Shown here: one piece after another, positions 5,436 through 12,629 of the stretch
Numbering within the stretch: the first letter of the stretch is position 1
Layout: every line of letters begins with the position of its first letter
NCBI GenBank assembly: GCA_017504335.1
Contig: JAFVRI010000114.1
Location: forward strand, 1-15,974
Direction of reading: 5' to 3'
Source of the DNA: Clostridia bacterium
Lineage (GTDB): Bacteria > Bacillota > Clostridia > Oscillospirales > CAG-272
Length of the DNA: 15,974 nt
Program-made: the position numbers and the translations under genes
Notes under the pieces: generated by a model
What the model saw: the letters and a program-made list of their open reading frames with translations, nothing else
Database searches by the model: none
Told to the model about the DNA's origin: nothing

Positions 5436-6770
5436 ATGCCCGAAGGTAGTTTATGGAAGATCATTTTGATGGTCGTATGCGTCTTCTTTTCCGGATTTTT
5501 CTCGGCAACCGAGACCGCTTTTACCTCGTTCAATCACACAAAAATGAAAAATCTTGCCTCGGAGGGCAATAAAAAAGCCAAGCTTGTTTTGAAGCTATCC
5601 GACAAGTACGACAAGCTTCTTTCCACCATCCTGATCGGCAACAACATTGTGAACATTACCCTTTCCTCTGTTGCCACGGTTTGGTTCATTCAGCTCTTGG
5701 TCAATACCAATGCTGCAGATTACGGCTCTGTCATCGCTACCGCGGTAACCACGGTTGTGGTTCTGATCTTTGGAGAGATCTCCCCGAAAAGCATTGCCAA
5801 GGAGCATCCCGAAGGATTTGTGATGGCGGTTTGCCGCTTTGTCAACTTCTTGGTGGTATTTCTGACGCCCATCAATGCCATTTTCATGCTGTGGAAAAAG
5901 TTTCTCAACCTGATCTTCAAGCCTGCCGCTGAGGAGGCGGTCACCGAGGGTGAGGTTCTGACACTGTTGGATGAGGCACATGAGGACGGAAGCATTGACG
6001 AATACAACAAGGAAATGATCGAAAACATTTTCGATTTCGACGATATTTCCGCCGGAGAGATCGCGACGCACCGTACCGAGATCACCATGCTCGCTAAGGA
6101 TGACCCCCTGGAGGAATGGGAAACCGTCGTCAACAACAGCCGTTTCTCCCGCTACCCCGTTTACGGAGAGGACGTGGATGATATCATCGGTGTACTGGAT
6201 GCGAGAGAATACTTCCGTTTGGAAAACAGAACCAAAGAGAATATCCTTGAAAATGCAGTAAAGCCCGCTTATTTTGTTCCGGAAAGCGTCAAAGCAGACA
6301 TTTTGTTTCGCAACATGAAGAAAAACAAGGAAAGCTTTGCCATCGTTCTGGACGAATACGGTGGAGTCCGCGGAATCATCACCTTCACTGATCTTGTAGA
6401 GTGTCTGGTCGGTGAGTTTACCGAAACGGATGAGGATGAAGAACAGGTCGAGCCGATCATTCGTTTGGACGATACTCGTTGGCAGATCAACGGAACAGTC
6501 ACCATTTCCGATCTGGAGGAAGCCCTTGGTGTCGAGCTGTCCGATTGTGACTCCGATACCTTCAACGGCTTTGCGATGGGGCTTTACGGCTCTATCCCCG
6601 AGGACGGATCTACCTTCCAAGTTTCCAATGATTTGATGGATATCGAGGTATTGGACATTCGTGAACATAAGATCGAATCCGCCATCATCACACTCAAAAC
6701 TCCCGCGGAGGGTGAAGACGAGGAGGAGGAAGAAAAATCCAAATCCGTCAAGAGCGAATCCGCACTGTAA
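5436..6770 (+). CDS. CNNM/CorC-HlyC family transporter (DUF21-CBS-CorC)
   Basis: A 444-residue membrane protein. The DUF21 domain (about 1-170) has the signatures SGFFSATETAF (19-29), LSTILIGNNIVN (62-73) and FGEISPKSIAKEHPE. A CBS pair follows (about 200-330, ending DEYGGVRGIITFTDLVE), then a CorC_HlyC domain (about 345-425) and an acidic C-terminal tail. Family members are Mg2+ (or related divalent ion) exporters or regulators, such as MpfA of Staphylococcus and Bacillus; older annotation calls them hemolysins. CBS domains typically bind ATP-Mg. Transport direction and ion are inferred from the family. RBS AAGGAG lies 6 bases upstream. It is monocistronic, with the attenuator-like leader upstream and a strong terminator downstream. 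Confidence 0.93.
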   Translation: MPEGSLWKIILMVVCVFFSGFFSATETAFTSFNHTKMKNLASEGNKKAKLVLKLSDKYDKLLSTILIGNNIVNITLSSVATVWFIQLLVNTNAADYGSVIATAVTTVVVLIFGEISPKSIAKEHPEGFVMAVCRFVNFLVVFLTPINAIFMLWKKFLNLIFKPAAEEAVTEGEVLTLLDEAHEDGSIDEYNKEMIENIFDFDDISAGEIATHRTEITMLAKDDPLEEWETVVNNSRFSRYPVYGEDVDDIIGVLDAREYFRLENRTKENILENAVKPAYFVPESVKADILFRNMKKNKESFAIVLDEYGGVRGIITFTDLVECLVGEFTETDEDEEQVEPIIRLDDTRWQINGTVTISDLEEALGVELSDCDSDTFNGFAMGLYGSIPEDGSTFQVSNDLMDIEVLDIREHKIESAIITLKTPAEGEDEEEEEKSKSVKSESAL

Positions 6771-6780
6771 ACATAACATA

Positions 6781-6815
6781 AAAGGAAGCGTCTATTTTCC
6801 GACGCTTCCTTTTTT
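6781..6815 (+). terminator. intrinsic terminator after the CNNM gene
   Basis: GGAAGCGTC (6784-6792) pairs with GACGCTTCC (6801-6809) around an 8-base loop, flanked by AAA and six T. It starts 10 bases past the stop codon. The A-run on the other side could also serve minus-strand transcription. Confidence 0.92.
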
Positions 6816-6834
6816 AAAAATTTACAGAAACAAC

Positions 6835-6863
6835 TTGATTTTTCCGCACATATATGATATAGT
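6835..6863 (+). promoter_or_regulatory. SigA promoter of the membrane protein-SGNH-lipoprotein operon
   Basis: -35 TTGATT (6835-6840), a 17-base spacer and -10 TATAGT (6858-6863), directly after the CNNM terminator. The first start codon is 33 bases past the -10 box. Confidence 0.75.
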
Positions 6864-6895
6864 TGTGGAGAACACTACCGAAAGGATCAACAACA

Positions 6896-7333
6896 ATGAT
6901 GAATATCAAAGCCACGGTCAAGCGAATGATCTCCCATACCTCGATTTATTTCACGGTACTGACGGCGATCTACGCATTTCTTGTAATGGTCGTCAATGTC
7001 TCCGATGAAGGAGCCAAGCTCCTCGTCTCTCAGGTTCTTTTCCTGTTCCTTTTCTTTCTTCTTGCCTCCGCGGGTCAAGAGCTTTTGAATTGGAATCAAA
7101 TTCCCCGAGGCGTTGGCATCCTGTTGCACTATATTACCCTGCTCTTCGGCTTTTACACCTGCTTCCTGATTCCCATGGGCATGCAGGGATCGAAGGTATT
7201 TGTAGGCATCTTTCTGTTCACCTTGGTCTATGCTCTGATTATGGGCGTACGTGCGCTGATCCGCGCTCGACTGCGTGCCAACTCCAAGAAAACCGAAGCC
7301 TACAATAAGCAGTACAACCACCGTCGCTCTTGA
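6896..7333 (+). CDS. four-helix membrane protein of unknown function (DUF3021-like topology)
   Basis: 145 residues with four hydrophobic segments: near 13-34 (SIYFTVLTAIYAFLVMVV), 42-64, 74-95 and 100-122. A basic C-terminal tail ends QYNHRRS. Size and topology resemble DUF3021-type proteins, but I see no decisive motif and do not assign it firmly. No catalytic residues are evident. The start at ATG 6896 is chosen because AAAGG (6881-6885) is upstream and the frame to the left runs into the promoter; ATG 6899 is the alternative. It is the first gene of a three-gene unit. Confidence 0.75.
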   Translation: MMNIKATVKRMISHTSIYFTVLTAIYAFLVMVVNVSDEGAKLLVSQVLFLFLFFLLASAGQELLNWNQIPRGVGILLHYITLLFGFYTCFLIPMGMQGSKVFVGIFLFTLVYALIMGVRALIRARLRANSKKTEAYNKQYNHRRS

Positions 7334-7377
7334 TTCCGCTTGCGGCTGATCCGAATATTCGGAAAGGCTGTCCTGTT

Positions 7378-8148
7378 ATGAATTATACGCTGTCAAGAAT
7401 CCTTCTATTTCTTCCTTTTCTTCTGTGCATATCTTCCTTTAGCGGAAGCTCCCCACAGAAAGCGCACACCGATCTCCCCAAGGAAGAAACCGAATGCTCG
7501 GCTCTGCTCCCGCAAACCGAGGATCGGGGCAAGGATTATCTTGACAGCTTTATTTTTTTCGGCGAATCCACCACCTATCATATGAAGGATCGGGAGGTTT
7601 TGCGTGGGGGCAAGCATACAACACAGATCTGGGCACCCGATGCGGGAACCGTCAATCTGGATCTTTCCACCGCTGCTCTTCCCCTTCGTTATCCCGAAAC
7701 GGGAGAATACTTGACTCTCGGTGAAGCAGCGGCAAAAAAACGTCCCAGGTATTTGGTGCTGACCTTCGGACTCAACGGAGCGGTGCAAAAAATACGGCTG
7801 GGAGAGGAATATTACAAGCGATGCTACCGTTCTCTCATCGACTCTGTCATCGCCTCCTCTCCCCACACGAAAATTCTTTTGCAATCCGCATTTCCCGTTG
7901 CGGAAAATATGGACATGAGCCGCTATACGGTTTCGGTTCGTGAGCTGAACGGCTATATCGACCGGATCAATCACTGGACACTTGAACTTGCAAAGGAATA
8001 CGGCATCGGATATCTGAACACCACTGAAATTCTCAAGGACGAAAACGGATTTCTCAAGCAAACCTATCAAAACGGAGACGGCCATCACCTGACAAGGGAT
8101 GCCTATCTGGAAATTTTATACTACATCCGTACACACGGATGCGAATAA
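7378..8148 (+). CDS. exported SGNH/GDSL-family hydrolase
   Basis: 256 residues. The N-terminus (1-24) is a hydrophobic signal peptide or anchor without a clear lipobox. Catalytic blocks: FFGESTT with Ser64 (GES instead of GDS), FGLNG with Asn133 as oxyanion residue, and DGHHLTRDAY with Asp234 and His237 completing the triad. The family contains esterases and acetylesterases acting on glycans or lipids; substrate unknown. Similar extracytoplasmic SGNH proteins often work with membrane O-acyltransferases and DUF4358 lipoproteins in Clostridia. The lipoprotein partner is next door, but no MBOAT acyltransferase is in this window. GGAAAGG lies upstream of ATG 7378; a TTG at 7330 is less likely. 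Confidence 0.85.
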   Translation: MNYTLSRILLFLPFLLCISSFSGSSPQKAHTDLPKEETECSALLPQTEDRGKDYLDSFIFFGESTTYHMKDREVLRGGKHTTQIWAPDAGTVNLDLSTAALPLRYPETGEYLTLGEAAAKKRPRYLVLTFGLNGAVQKIRLGEEYYKRCYRSLIDSVIASSPHTKILLQSAFPVAENMDMSRYTVSVRELNGYIDRINHWTLELAKEYGIGYLNTTEILKDENGFLKQTYQNGDGHHLTRDAYLEILYYIRTHGCE

Positions 8149-8159
8149 GGAGTGAATAT

Positions 8160-8675
8160 ATGAAACTGTTTTTTCAAAAAGCATGCGCTCTTTTGCTTGT
8201 CCTCGTTCTTTCTTTAATATTTCTTTTCTCCTGCGGTGAGAACAAGCAATATGCCGATGGGGTTTCCTGTGAGGAGCTGATGAACACAGCCAAGTCTGTG
8301 ATCTCCGCCGAGCTTGGCTACACGGATCTCGGGAACGAGCAGATCCTCTACTATTTCGGAAAGACCGATGGATATAACGATGTCTGTCTGCGCTATTCCG
8401 TCCGCTCGGAAACCATTGACGAGATTGGGATATTCCATAGCGTCAATGAAGAGAGAGCGCAGGAGATCGGGGAGCATTCCGAAAAATATCTTGCGCAAAT
8501 GAAAGAGGAGCAAGGTGCTTTTATTGCTTCCTATGCCCCAAAGGAGCTTTCAAAATTGGAGAAAGCAGAGGTCAGACAATTTGGAAATTACACGGTCTAT
8601 GCCATTCTTTCCGAAGAAGACCGACAAGCGGTCTTTCAAGCGCTGGAGGAGCGACTGCTCATCCGCTCTGAATAA
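8160..8675 (+). CDS. DUF4358-like lipoprotein
   Basis: 171 residues. The signal peptide ends in a lipobox LFSC with Cys25, so the mature protein is probably lipid-anchored on the outer face of the membrane. The mature part (about 145 residues) is acidic with no visible catalytic motif. Its pattern (GNEQILYYFG, VRSETIDEIGIFHS, a long helix, then a C-terminal helix) resembles DUF4358 proteins. RBS AAGGAG (8147-8152) overlaps the stop of the SGNH gene, so the two are probably co-transcribed and may act together at the cell surface. The last 17 bases overlap the end of the convergent minus-strand gene. Confidence 0.8.
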   Translation: MKLFFQKACALLLVLVLSLIFLFSCGENKQYADGVSCEELMNTAKSVISAELGYTDLGNEQILYYFGKTDGYNDVCLRYSVRSETIDEIGIFHSVNEERAQEIGEHSEKYLAQMKEEQGAFIASYAPKELSKLEKAEVRQFGNYTVYAILSEEDRQAVFQALEERLLIRSE

Positions 8676-9072
8676 CCCCTTCCGCAATCGGATTTGCCTG
8701 ACCCGTCAGACTCTTTCGACTTTCCCGAAGCAGAATACGGTGCCCACACAACGGAATACGACGAAGCGTCTCGCTGATACACGAGGCGCTTCCTTTTCCG
8801 TTCCTCGCGTAAACCAACGGAAACGGAAAACATCTTCCCGTTTGTCCCGTGCCCCGCTCTCGTTCGTCTCCTTCCAGATCAAACTCGTAAATCCCATTGA
8901 AGCGAGGCAAGCCCTCAATCTGCGCGGACATCAGAATTCCAAGGGGCGTATCGTAGAAAAAAATCTCTCCCTTGACCAAGGATGCTCTACCTCCCCGCAG
9001 TATGGCAGATGCGTAAGGCTTTCGTCCCTTTTTCAAAAATTCATACCCTGGATTCATTTGAAAACCATCCAT
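8659..9072 (-). CDS. Cu/Zn superoxide dismutase-like protein lacking metal ligands
   Basis: 137 residues, no signal peptide. The order of blocks follows Firmicutes SodC-like proteins: PYASAILRGG, KGEIFFYDTPLGILMSAQIEGLP, then the place of FHIHEG, the FPLVYARNGKGSASC strand, the GHRILLRES strand and a final NPIAEGVI. The ligand motif FHxHEG is EFDLEGD (63-69), the strand His (IIHE type) is Arg116, and the only histidine in the protein is His111. The Zn/Cu loops are largely deleted, so SOD activity is not expected. It is probably a structural or binding derivative. The start is well supported: AAGGAGG 7 bases before ATG. The large overlapping plus-strand frame lacks any family pattern. Confidence 0.72.
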   Translation of the reverse strand: MDGFQMNPGYEFLKKGRKPYASAILRGGRASLVKGEIFFYDTPLGILMSAQIEGLPRFNGIYEFDLEGDERERGTGQTGRCFPFPLVYARNGKGSASCISETLRRIPLCGHRILLRESRKSLTGQANPIAEGVIQSG

Positions 9073-9135
9073 ATCTTGTCCTCCTTTTTTAATTTATGTA
9101 TATTCGCATATTGGTGGTAAGTTTCCTCATTTTGC

Positions 9136-9164
9136 TTGACATTTTTCTTTTTTTTTGATATAAT
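9136..9164 (+). promoter_or_regulatory. SigA promoter of the holB-ricT-isomerase unit
   Basis: -35 TTGACA (9136-9141), a 17-base T-rich spacer and -10 TATAAT (9159-9164), both consensus. The holB start is 33 bases past the -10 box. The same intergenic stretch (9073-9135) must hold the minus-strand promoter of the SOD-like gene, which I could not identify with confidence. Confidence 0.9.
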
Positions 9165-9197
9165 TTAGAAAGGTATATTCAAAGGAAGGAGAGAGCT

Positions 9198-10259
9198 TTG
9201 CACCGTATGGAATCGACAAAACAAAATCGGTTGCTCAGTGCCATTGTCGGCAATGACGCGATCCGCCAACGCTTGGCTCATTCGCTGAGAAGCGGCACTC
9301 TCCCCCATGCCTGTATCCTGGAGGGTCCCTCTGGATCGGGAAAGCACACCATTGCCAAGCACATGGCGGCTGCTCTTGCCTGCACCGCTGACAAGTCACA
9401 AGCATCCACCATTCCCTGTCTGCGCTGTCCCCAATGCCGCAAGGTATTGGACGGAAAATTTCCCGATCTGATTTTGATCGGACGGGAGGAGGACAAGGCA
9501 ACCATCGGTGTGGACACCATCCGCTTTTTGCGTGAGGATGTTCACGTGATCCCCAACGATTCGGACCATAAGATCTACATCATTGAAGAAGCAGACCGCA
9601 TGACCGAGCAAGCGCAAAACGCGTTTCTGTTGACTTTGGAGGAGCCTCCGTCCTATGCGCATTTTTTTCTGCTTTGCGAAAATGCGGGAATGCTTCTGGA
9701 GACCATCCGAAGCCGCGCTCCCATCTTTCGAACGCAACCGCTCACAAGAGAGCAGATCGCCGAATACCTCTGTGAGCACGATGACCGAGCCGACCAAATG
9801 CGGCGTACCGATCCCCGCGGCTTCAACGAGCTGATCGCCGCCTCCGGTCACGGAATCGGTCAAGCACTTTCCTATTTGGAGCCGAAGCATTACACACCGA
9901 TCAAGCAGCTGAGAGATGCGGTGTCAGAGCTGCTCCGCGGCGGGATCGAGCATGCGGACGCACAGGTCCTTCTTCCGCTTTTGCTGCGATACGGAAACGG
10001 AAAACGGGAAGCACTTCAGGATTTTTTGCTTCTGCTCTTGGATGCGGTACGGGATCTCCTGCTTTTGAAAAAAAGCGAGAATGCGCCCCTTTCCTTCTAC
10101 GCGAATCGCGAAGAAGCCATTGCACTCTGTGACAACGCGTCCTTGCAGTCGCTCTATCGCCTTCATGAGGCAATCCAAGCCGCATTGGATGAAAACCAGC
10201 GCAATGTCAATGTGCGACTGATCCTCACCAAGCTGGCATTGGACGCAGAATGGATTTAA
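9198..10259 (+). CDS. holB: DNA polymerase III subunit delta' (HolB)
   Basis: A 353-residue AAA+ subunit of the clamp loader. Walker A is GPSGSGKHT (43-51). A zinc module is formed by Cys62, Cys74, Cys77 and Cys80 (CLRCPQC). The sensor region reads IYIIEEADRMTEQAQNAFLLTLEEPP. The C-terminal collar domain is present, and the length fits delta' (about 330). Start: TTG 9198 is favoured because AAGGAG (9186-9191) is 6 bases away; ATG 9207 would have 15-base spacing. Followed 44 bases later by ricT, as in Bacillus (holB-yaaT), which supports the assignment. Confidence 0.93.
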   Translation: MHRMESTKQNRLLSAIVGNDAIRQRLAHSLRSGTLPHACILEGPSGSGKHTIAKHMAAALACTADKSQASTIPCLRCPQCRKVLDGKFPDLILIGREEDKATIGVDTIRFLREDVHVIPNDSDHKIYIIEEADRMTEQAQNAFLLTLEEPPSYAHFFLLCENAGMLLETIRSRAPIFRTQPLTREQIAEYLCEHDDRADQMRRTDPRGFNELIAASGHGIGQALSYLEPKHYTPIKQLRDAVSELLRGGIEHADAQVLLPLLLRYGNGKREALQDFLLLLLDAVRDLLLLKKSENAPLSFYANREEAIALCDNASLQSLYRLHEAIQAALDENQRNVNVRLILTKLALDAEWI

Positions 10260-10262
10260 CCC

Positions 10263-10284
10263 GCTTGTATCATAGGCTACAAGC
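10263..10284 (+). promoter_or_regulatory. intercistronic hairpin between holB and ricT
   Basis: GCTTGTA (10263-10269) pairs with TACAAGC (10278-10284) around an 8-base loop, with no T-run after it. It is probably an mRNA processing or translation-spacing element rather than a terminator. The ricT RBS (AAAGG at 10287-10291) is just downstream and unusually far (12 bases) from ATG 10304. Confidence 0.5.
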
Positions 10285-10303
10285 AGAAAGGCAACTATAG
10301 ATT

Positions 10304-11692
10304 ATGGAAAACGAAAAGAAACAAGAACATACCCCTCGCGAGAATCAGGGAGCGAAACGACATCGCCCCCGACACAAGCGCGGATACTTCATTAATCCCG
10401 CGGAAGCGCCGAAGGAGCAACAGGTTCCCTCGGTGACCCCTGCGCCCCAGGCTCAGAACAAGACGGCACCTGCTGCGCCCAAAGCGGCAAGCGCGGACAC
10501 AAAGCCTGCATCTGCGGAGGGGCAACCCAAAAAGAAGCATCACAAAAAGCGTCACAACAATCCGAACCGTCCCAAAGCCGAGGATGCGAGCAACGGATCC
10601 CCAGCTTCCTCCGCGGTTAATTCGGACCGTCAGAAAAATCCAAAAAGAGAGCGTACTCCTCAACGCGAGCATGAAAAGGCAGCCCCCGCGGAATCGTCTC
10701 AGAAGAACCGATCCTCGGATCGCTTGATCCGTCCGCAGGCACAGAAGCCTGTATTGGACCCCACAATCGATGAGGAATACGAGGAGATTACCTTCCCTGC
10801 CCATGAGGAGCCCGATGCCGTCTCCGATACGCAAGCGGAGGAAGAGCCCGCCGCGATGGTAGAGGTCGTCGGCATTCGCTTCAAATCCACGGGAAAGGTC
10901 TATTACTTCGATCCCGCGAACAAGACTCTCAAGCGGGGAGACTCTGCTATCGTGGAAACGGCAAGAGGTCAGGAATTCGGAGAGGTTGCCATCGGAAATA
11001 CCATGGTCAAGGAATCCGACACCGTTCCGCCCCTTCGCCCGATCCTGCGCATTGCCACTGAGGCAGACCGTCTCCACCATGAGGAAAACAAAAAGAAGGA
11101 GGAAAGCTCCTTCCGTATCTGTAACGAAAAAATTGCCGCGCATGGATTGGACATGAAGCTGATCGATGCTCAATACACCTTTGACAATTCCAAGCTTCTC
11201 TTCTATTTCACCTCTGCGGGCCGTGTGGATTTCCGCGATCTGGTAAAGGATCTGGCATCGGTATTCCGTACCCGTATTGAGCTTCGTCAGATCGGTATTC
11301 GGGATGAAGCGAAGCTGATGGGCGGTATGGGTATGTGCGGCAGACCTCTTTGCTGTACGCTGTTCCTTTCTGATTTCGGTCAGGTCTCCATCAAGATGGC
11401 GAAGGAGCAGAATCTGTCCTTGAATTCCGCCAAGATCTCGGGTATTTGCGGAAGACTCATGTGTTGCCTGCGCTACGAGCATGAGGCATACGAATATGAG
11501 ATCAAGCGTACGCCCCCCGTTGATTCTCTTGTAAAGACCTCCGAGGGAATGGGAACGGTTACCGAAATGAATCCTCTGGTGGGAACCATCAAGGTTCGGC
11601 TCCATTCCGCCCCCGATACGCCTCCGAAAACCTTCCGCCGTGAGGATGTGATCATGCTCCGCAAGAAGGGCGAGAAAAAGGAGAACAAATAA
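10304..11692 (+). CDS. ricT: RicT/YaaT (PSP1-domain, iron-sulfur Y-complex subunit) with long N-terminal extension
   Basis: 462 residues. The C-terminal 278 residues, starting at Met185 (MVEVVGIRF), equal a whole RicT (B. subtilis 275): PSP1 domain, then CGRPLCC (Cys345, 350, 351) and CGRLMCC (Cys382, 387, 388), the cysteines of the cluster-binding family. In B. subtilis RicT with RicA and RicF forms the Y-complex, which carries [4Fe-4S] clusters, stimulates RNase Y processing and affects sporulation and competence. Residues 1-184 are unlike the core: rich in Lys, Arg, Pro, Ala and His (GQPKKKHHKKRHNN), then Glu-rich (142-183), so probably disordered. Met185 has GGAGG about 14 bases upstream, so internal initiation is possible but weak. 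It shares the holB transcript. Confidence 0.9.
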   Translation: MENEKKQEHTPRENQGAKRHRPRHKRGYFINPAEAPKEQQVPSVTPAPQAQNKTAPAAPKAASADTKPASAEGQPKKKHHKKRHNNPNRPKAEDASNGSPASSAVNSDRQKNPKRERTPQREHEKAAPAESSQKNRSSDRLIRPQAQKPVLDPTIDEEYEEITFPAHEEPDAVSDTQAEEEPAAMVEVVGIRFKSTGKVYYFDPANKTLKRGDSAIVETARGQEFGEVAIGNTMVKESDTVPPLRPILRIATEADRLHHEENKKKEESSFRICNEKIAAHGLDMKLIDAQYTFDNSKLLFYFTSAGRVDFRDLVKDLASVFRTRIELRQIGIRDEAKLMGGMGMCGRPLCCTLFLSDFGQVSIKMAKEQNLSLNSAKISGICGRLMCCLRYEHEAYEYEIKRTPPVDSLVKTSEGMGTVTEMNPLVGTIKVRLHSAPDTPPKTFRREDVIMLRKKGEKKENK

Positions 11693-11694
11693 TC

Positions 11695-12627
11695 ATGAAA
11701 CTTTCTGTTCAAAACGGAAATCTGAATGCGCAATTCGGACACGAGCAAGCCTACCGTATGATCCGTGAGGCAGGATTTGATGCCATTGACTGGAATCTGG
11801 ATCACGCGCTGACCAAAGCAATGCTGGCCTCCGCAACCGAGCTGAGGAATCTTTGCATCTTCGAAAAGGAGCTTCCCGAAATTCACGCGTATTACGCGGA
11901 GGAATTGGAAATCATTCGCAAAAACGGATTGACGTTTGCCCAGTGCCACGCTCCCTTCCCGCCCTATCTTCCCGGTCGTCCCGACGTGTTGGAATACTCC
12001 ATTGGTATTTATCGCCGTCTCATTGAATTCTGTCAGGAGATCGGCTGCTTCAAGGTAGTCATTCACGGAATCACCAAAACACTTGATAACAAGGTCGATT
12101 CCCAAGAGGATATTGACCGTATGAACCGTCATATGTACGAATCTCTGATCGATACGTTGAAGAAAACCGACGTGACCGTCTGCCTTGAAAATCTGTTTTG
12201 CAGCTACAATGACGTCCGTTACATGGGCGTTTGCTCGGATCCTCATGAAGCCGCAGAGGAGATCGACCGCCTGAATGCTCTGGCGGGTAAGACCTGCTTC
12301 GGTCTTTGCTTGGACACGGGACATCTCCAGTTGGGTCATATGCGGTTCCACCGTTTCATTCCCATTCTCGGCAAGCGGATCGTTGCCCTGCATATTCACG
12401 ACAACGATGCCATCCATGACCGACACATGGCGCCCTATACGGGTACCATTCTGTGGGATGAATTTTACGAGGAACTCCGCAAGATTGGCTACGACCAGGA
12501 TCTGAGCTTTGAGACCTTCCGTCAAGTGGATCGCTCCGTGATCGCTCCCGAGCTGGCTCCCGTGTTCTTGAAGCTCATTGCCGACGTCGGCGCCTTTTTC
12601 AGAAAGAAAATTCAAGAGGATGCATAA
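11695..12627 (+). CDS. sugar phosphate isomerase/epimerase-like TIM barrel protein (copy A)
   Basis: 310 residues, cytosolic, AP_endonuc_2/xylose isomerase-like TIM barrel. Blocks expected for metal-dependent isomerases: AIDW near the N-terminus, AQCHAPFPP, VIHGI, CLENLF (metal Glu), CLDTGHLQLGH (Asp and His), LHIHDNDAIHD and a late LSFET Glu. Substrate unknown; the family includes inosose, tagatose and hydroxypyruvate isomerases and sugar epimerases. It starts 2 bases after the ricT stop, with GGAG about 12 bases upstream, so it is translated from the holB-ricT transcript. Very similar to the next gene. Confidence 0.88.
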   Translation: MKLSVQNGNLNAQFGHEQAYRMIREAGFDAIDWNLDHALTKAMLASATELRNLCIFEKELPEIHAYYAEELEIIRKNGLTFAQCHAPFPPYLPGRPDVLEYSIGIYRRLIEFCQEIGCFKVVIHGITKTLDNKVDSQEDIDRMNRHMYESLIDTLKKTDVTVCLENLFCSYNDVRYMGVCSDPHEAAEEIDRLNALAGKTCFGLCLDTGHLQLGHMRFHRFIPILGKRIVALHIHDNDAIHDRHMAPYTGTILWDEFYEELRKIGYDQDLSFETFRQVDRSVIAPELAPVFLKLIADVGAFFRKKIQEDA

Positions 12628-12629
12628 AA

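Noticed and set aside
5595..6779. 394-codon open frame antisense to the CNNM gene
   Set aside because: Shadow of the CNNM coding sequence; no RBS, no domain pattern, and it would start inside the terminator region.
8515..9120. Long plus-strand open frame of 201 codons
   Set aside because: Basic, low-complexity product with no recognisable pattern and no RBS at its start. The opposite strand has a SOD-like reading with a perfect RBS, and its first part overlaps the lipoprotein gene in another frame.
10295..11605. 436-codon open frame antisense to ricT
   Set aside because: Mirror of the ricT coding strand. The sense frame carries the PSP1 and CGRxxCC motifs, while the antisense product is not recognisable.
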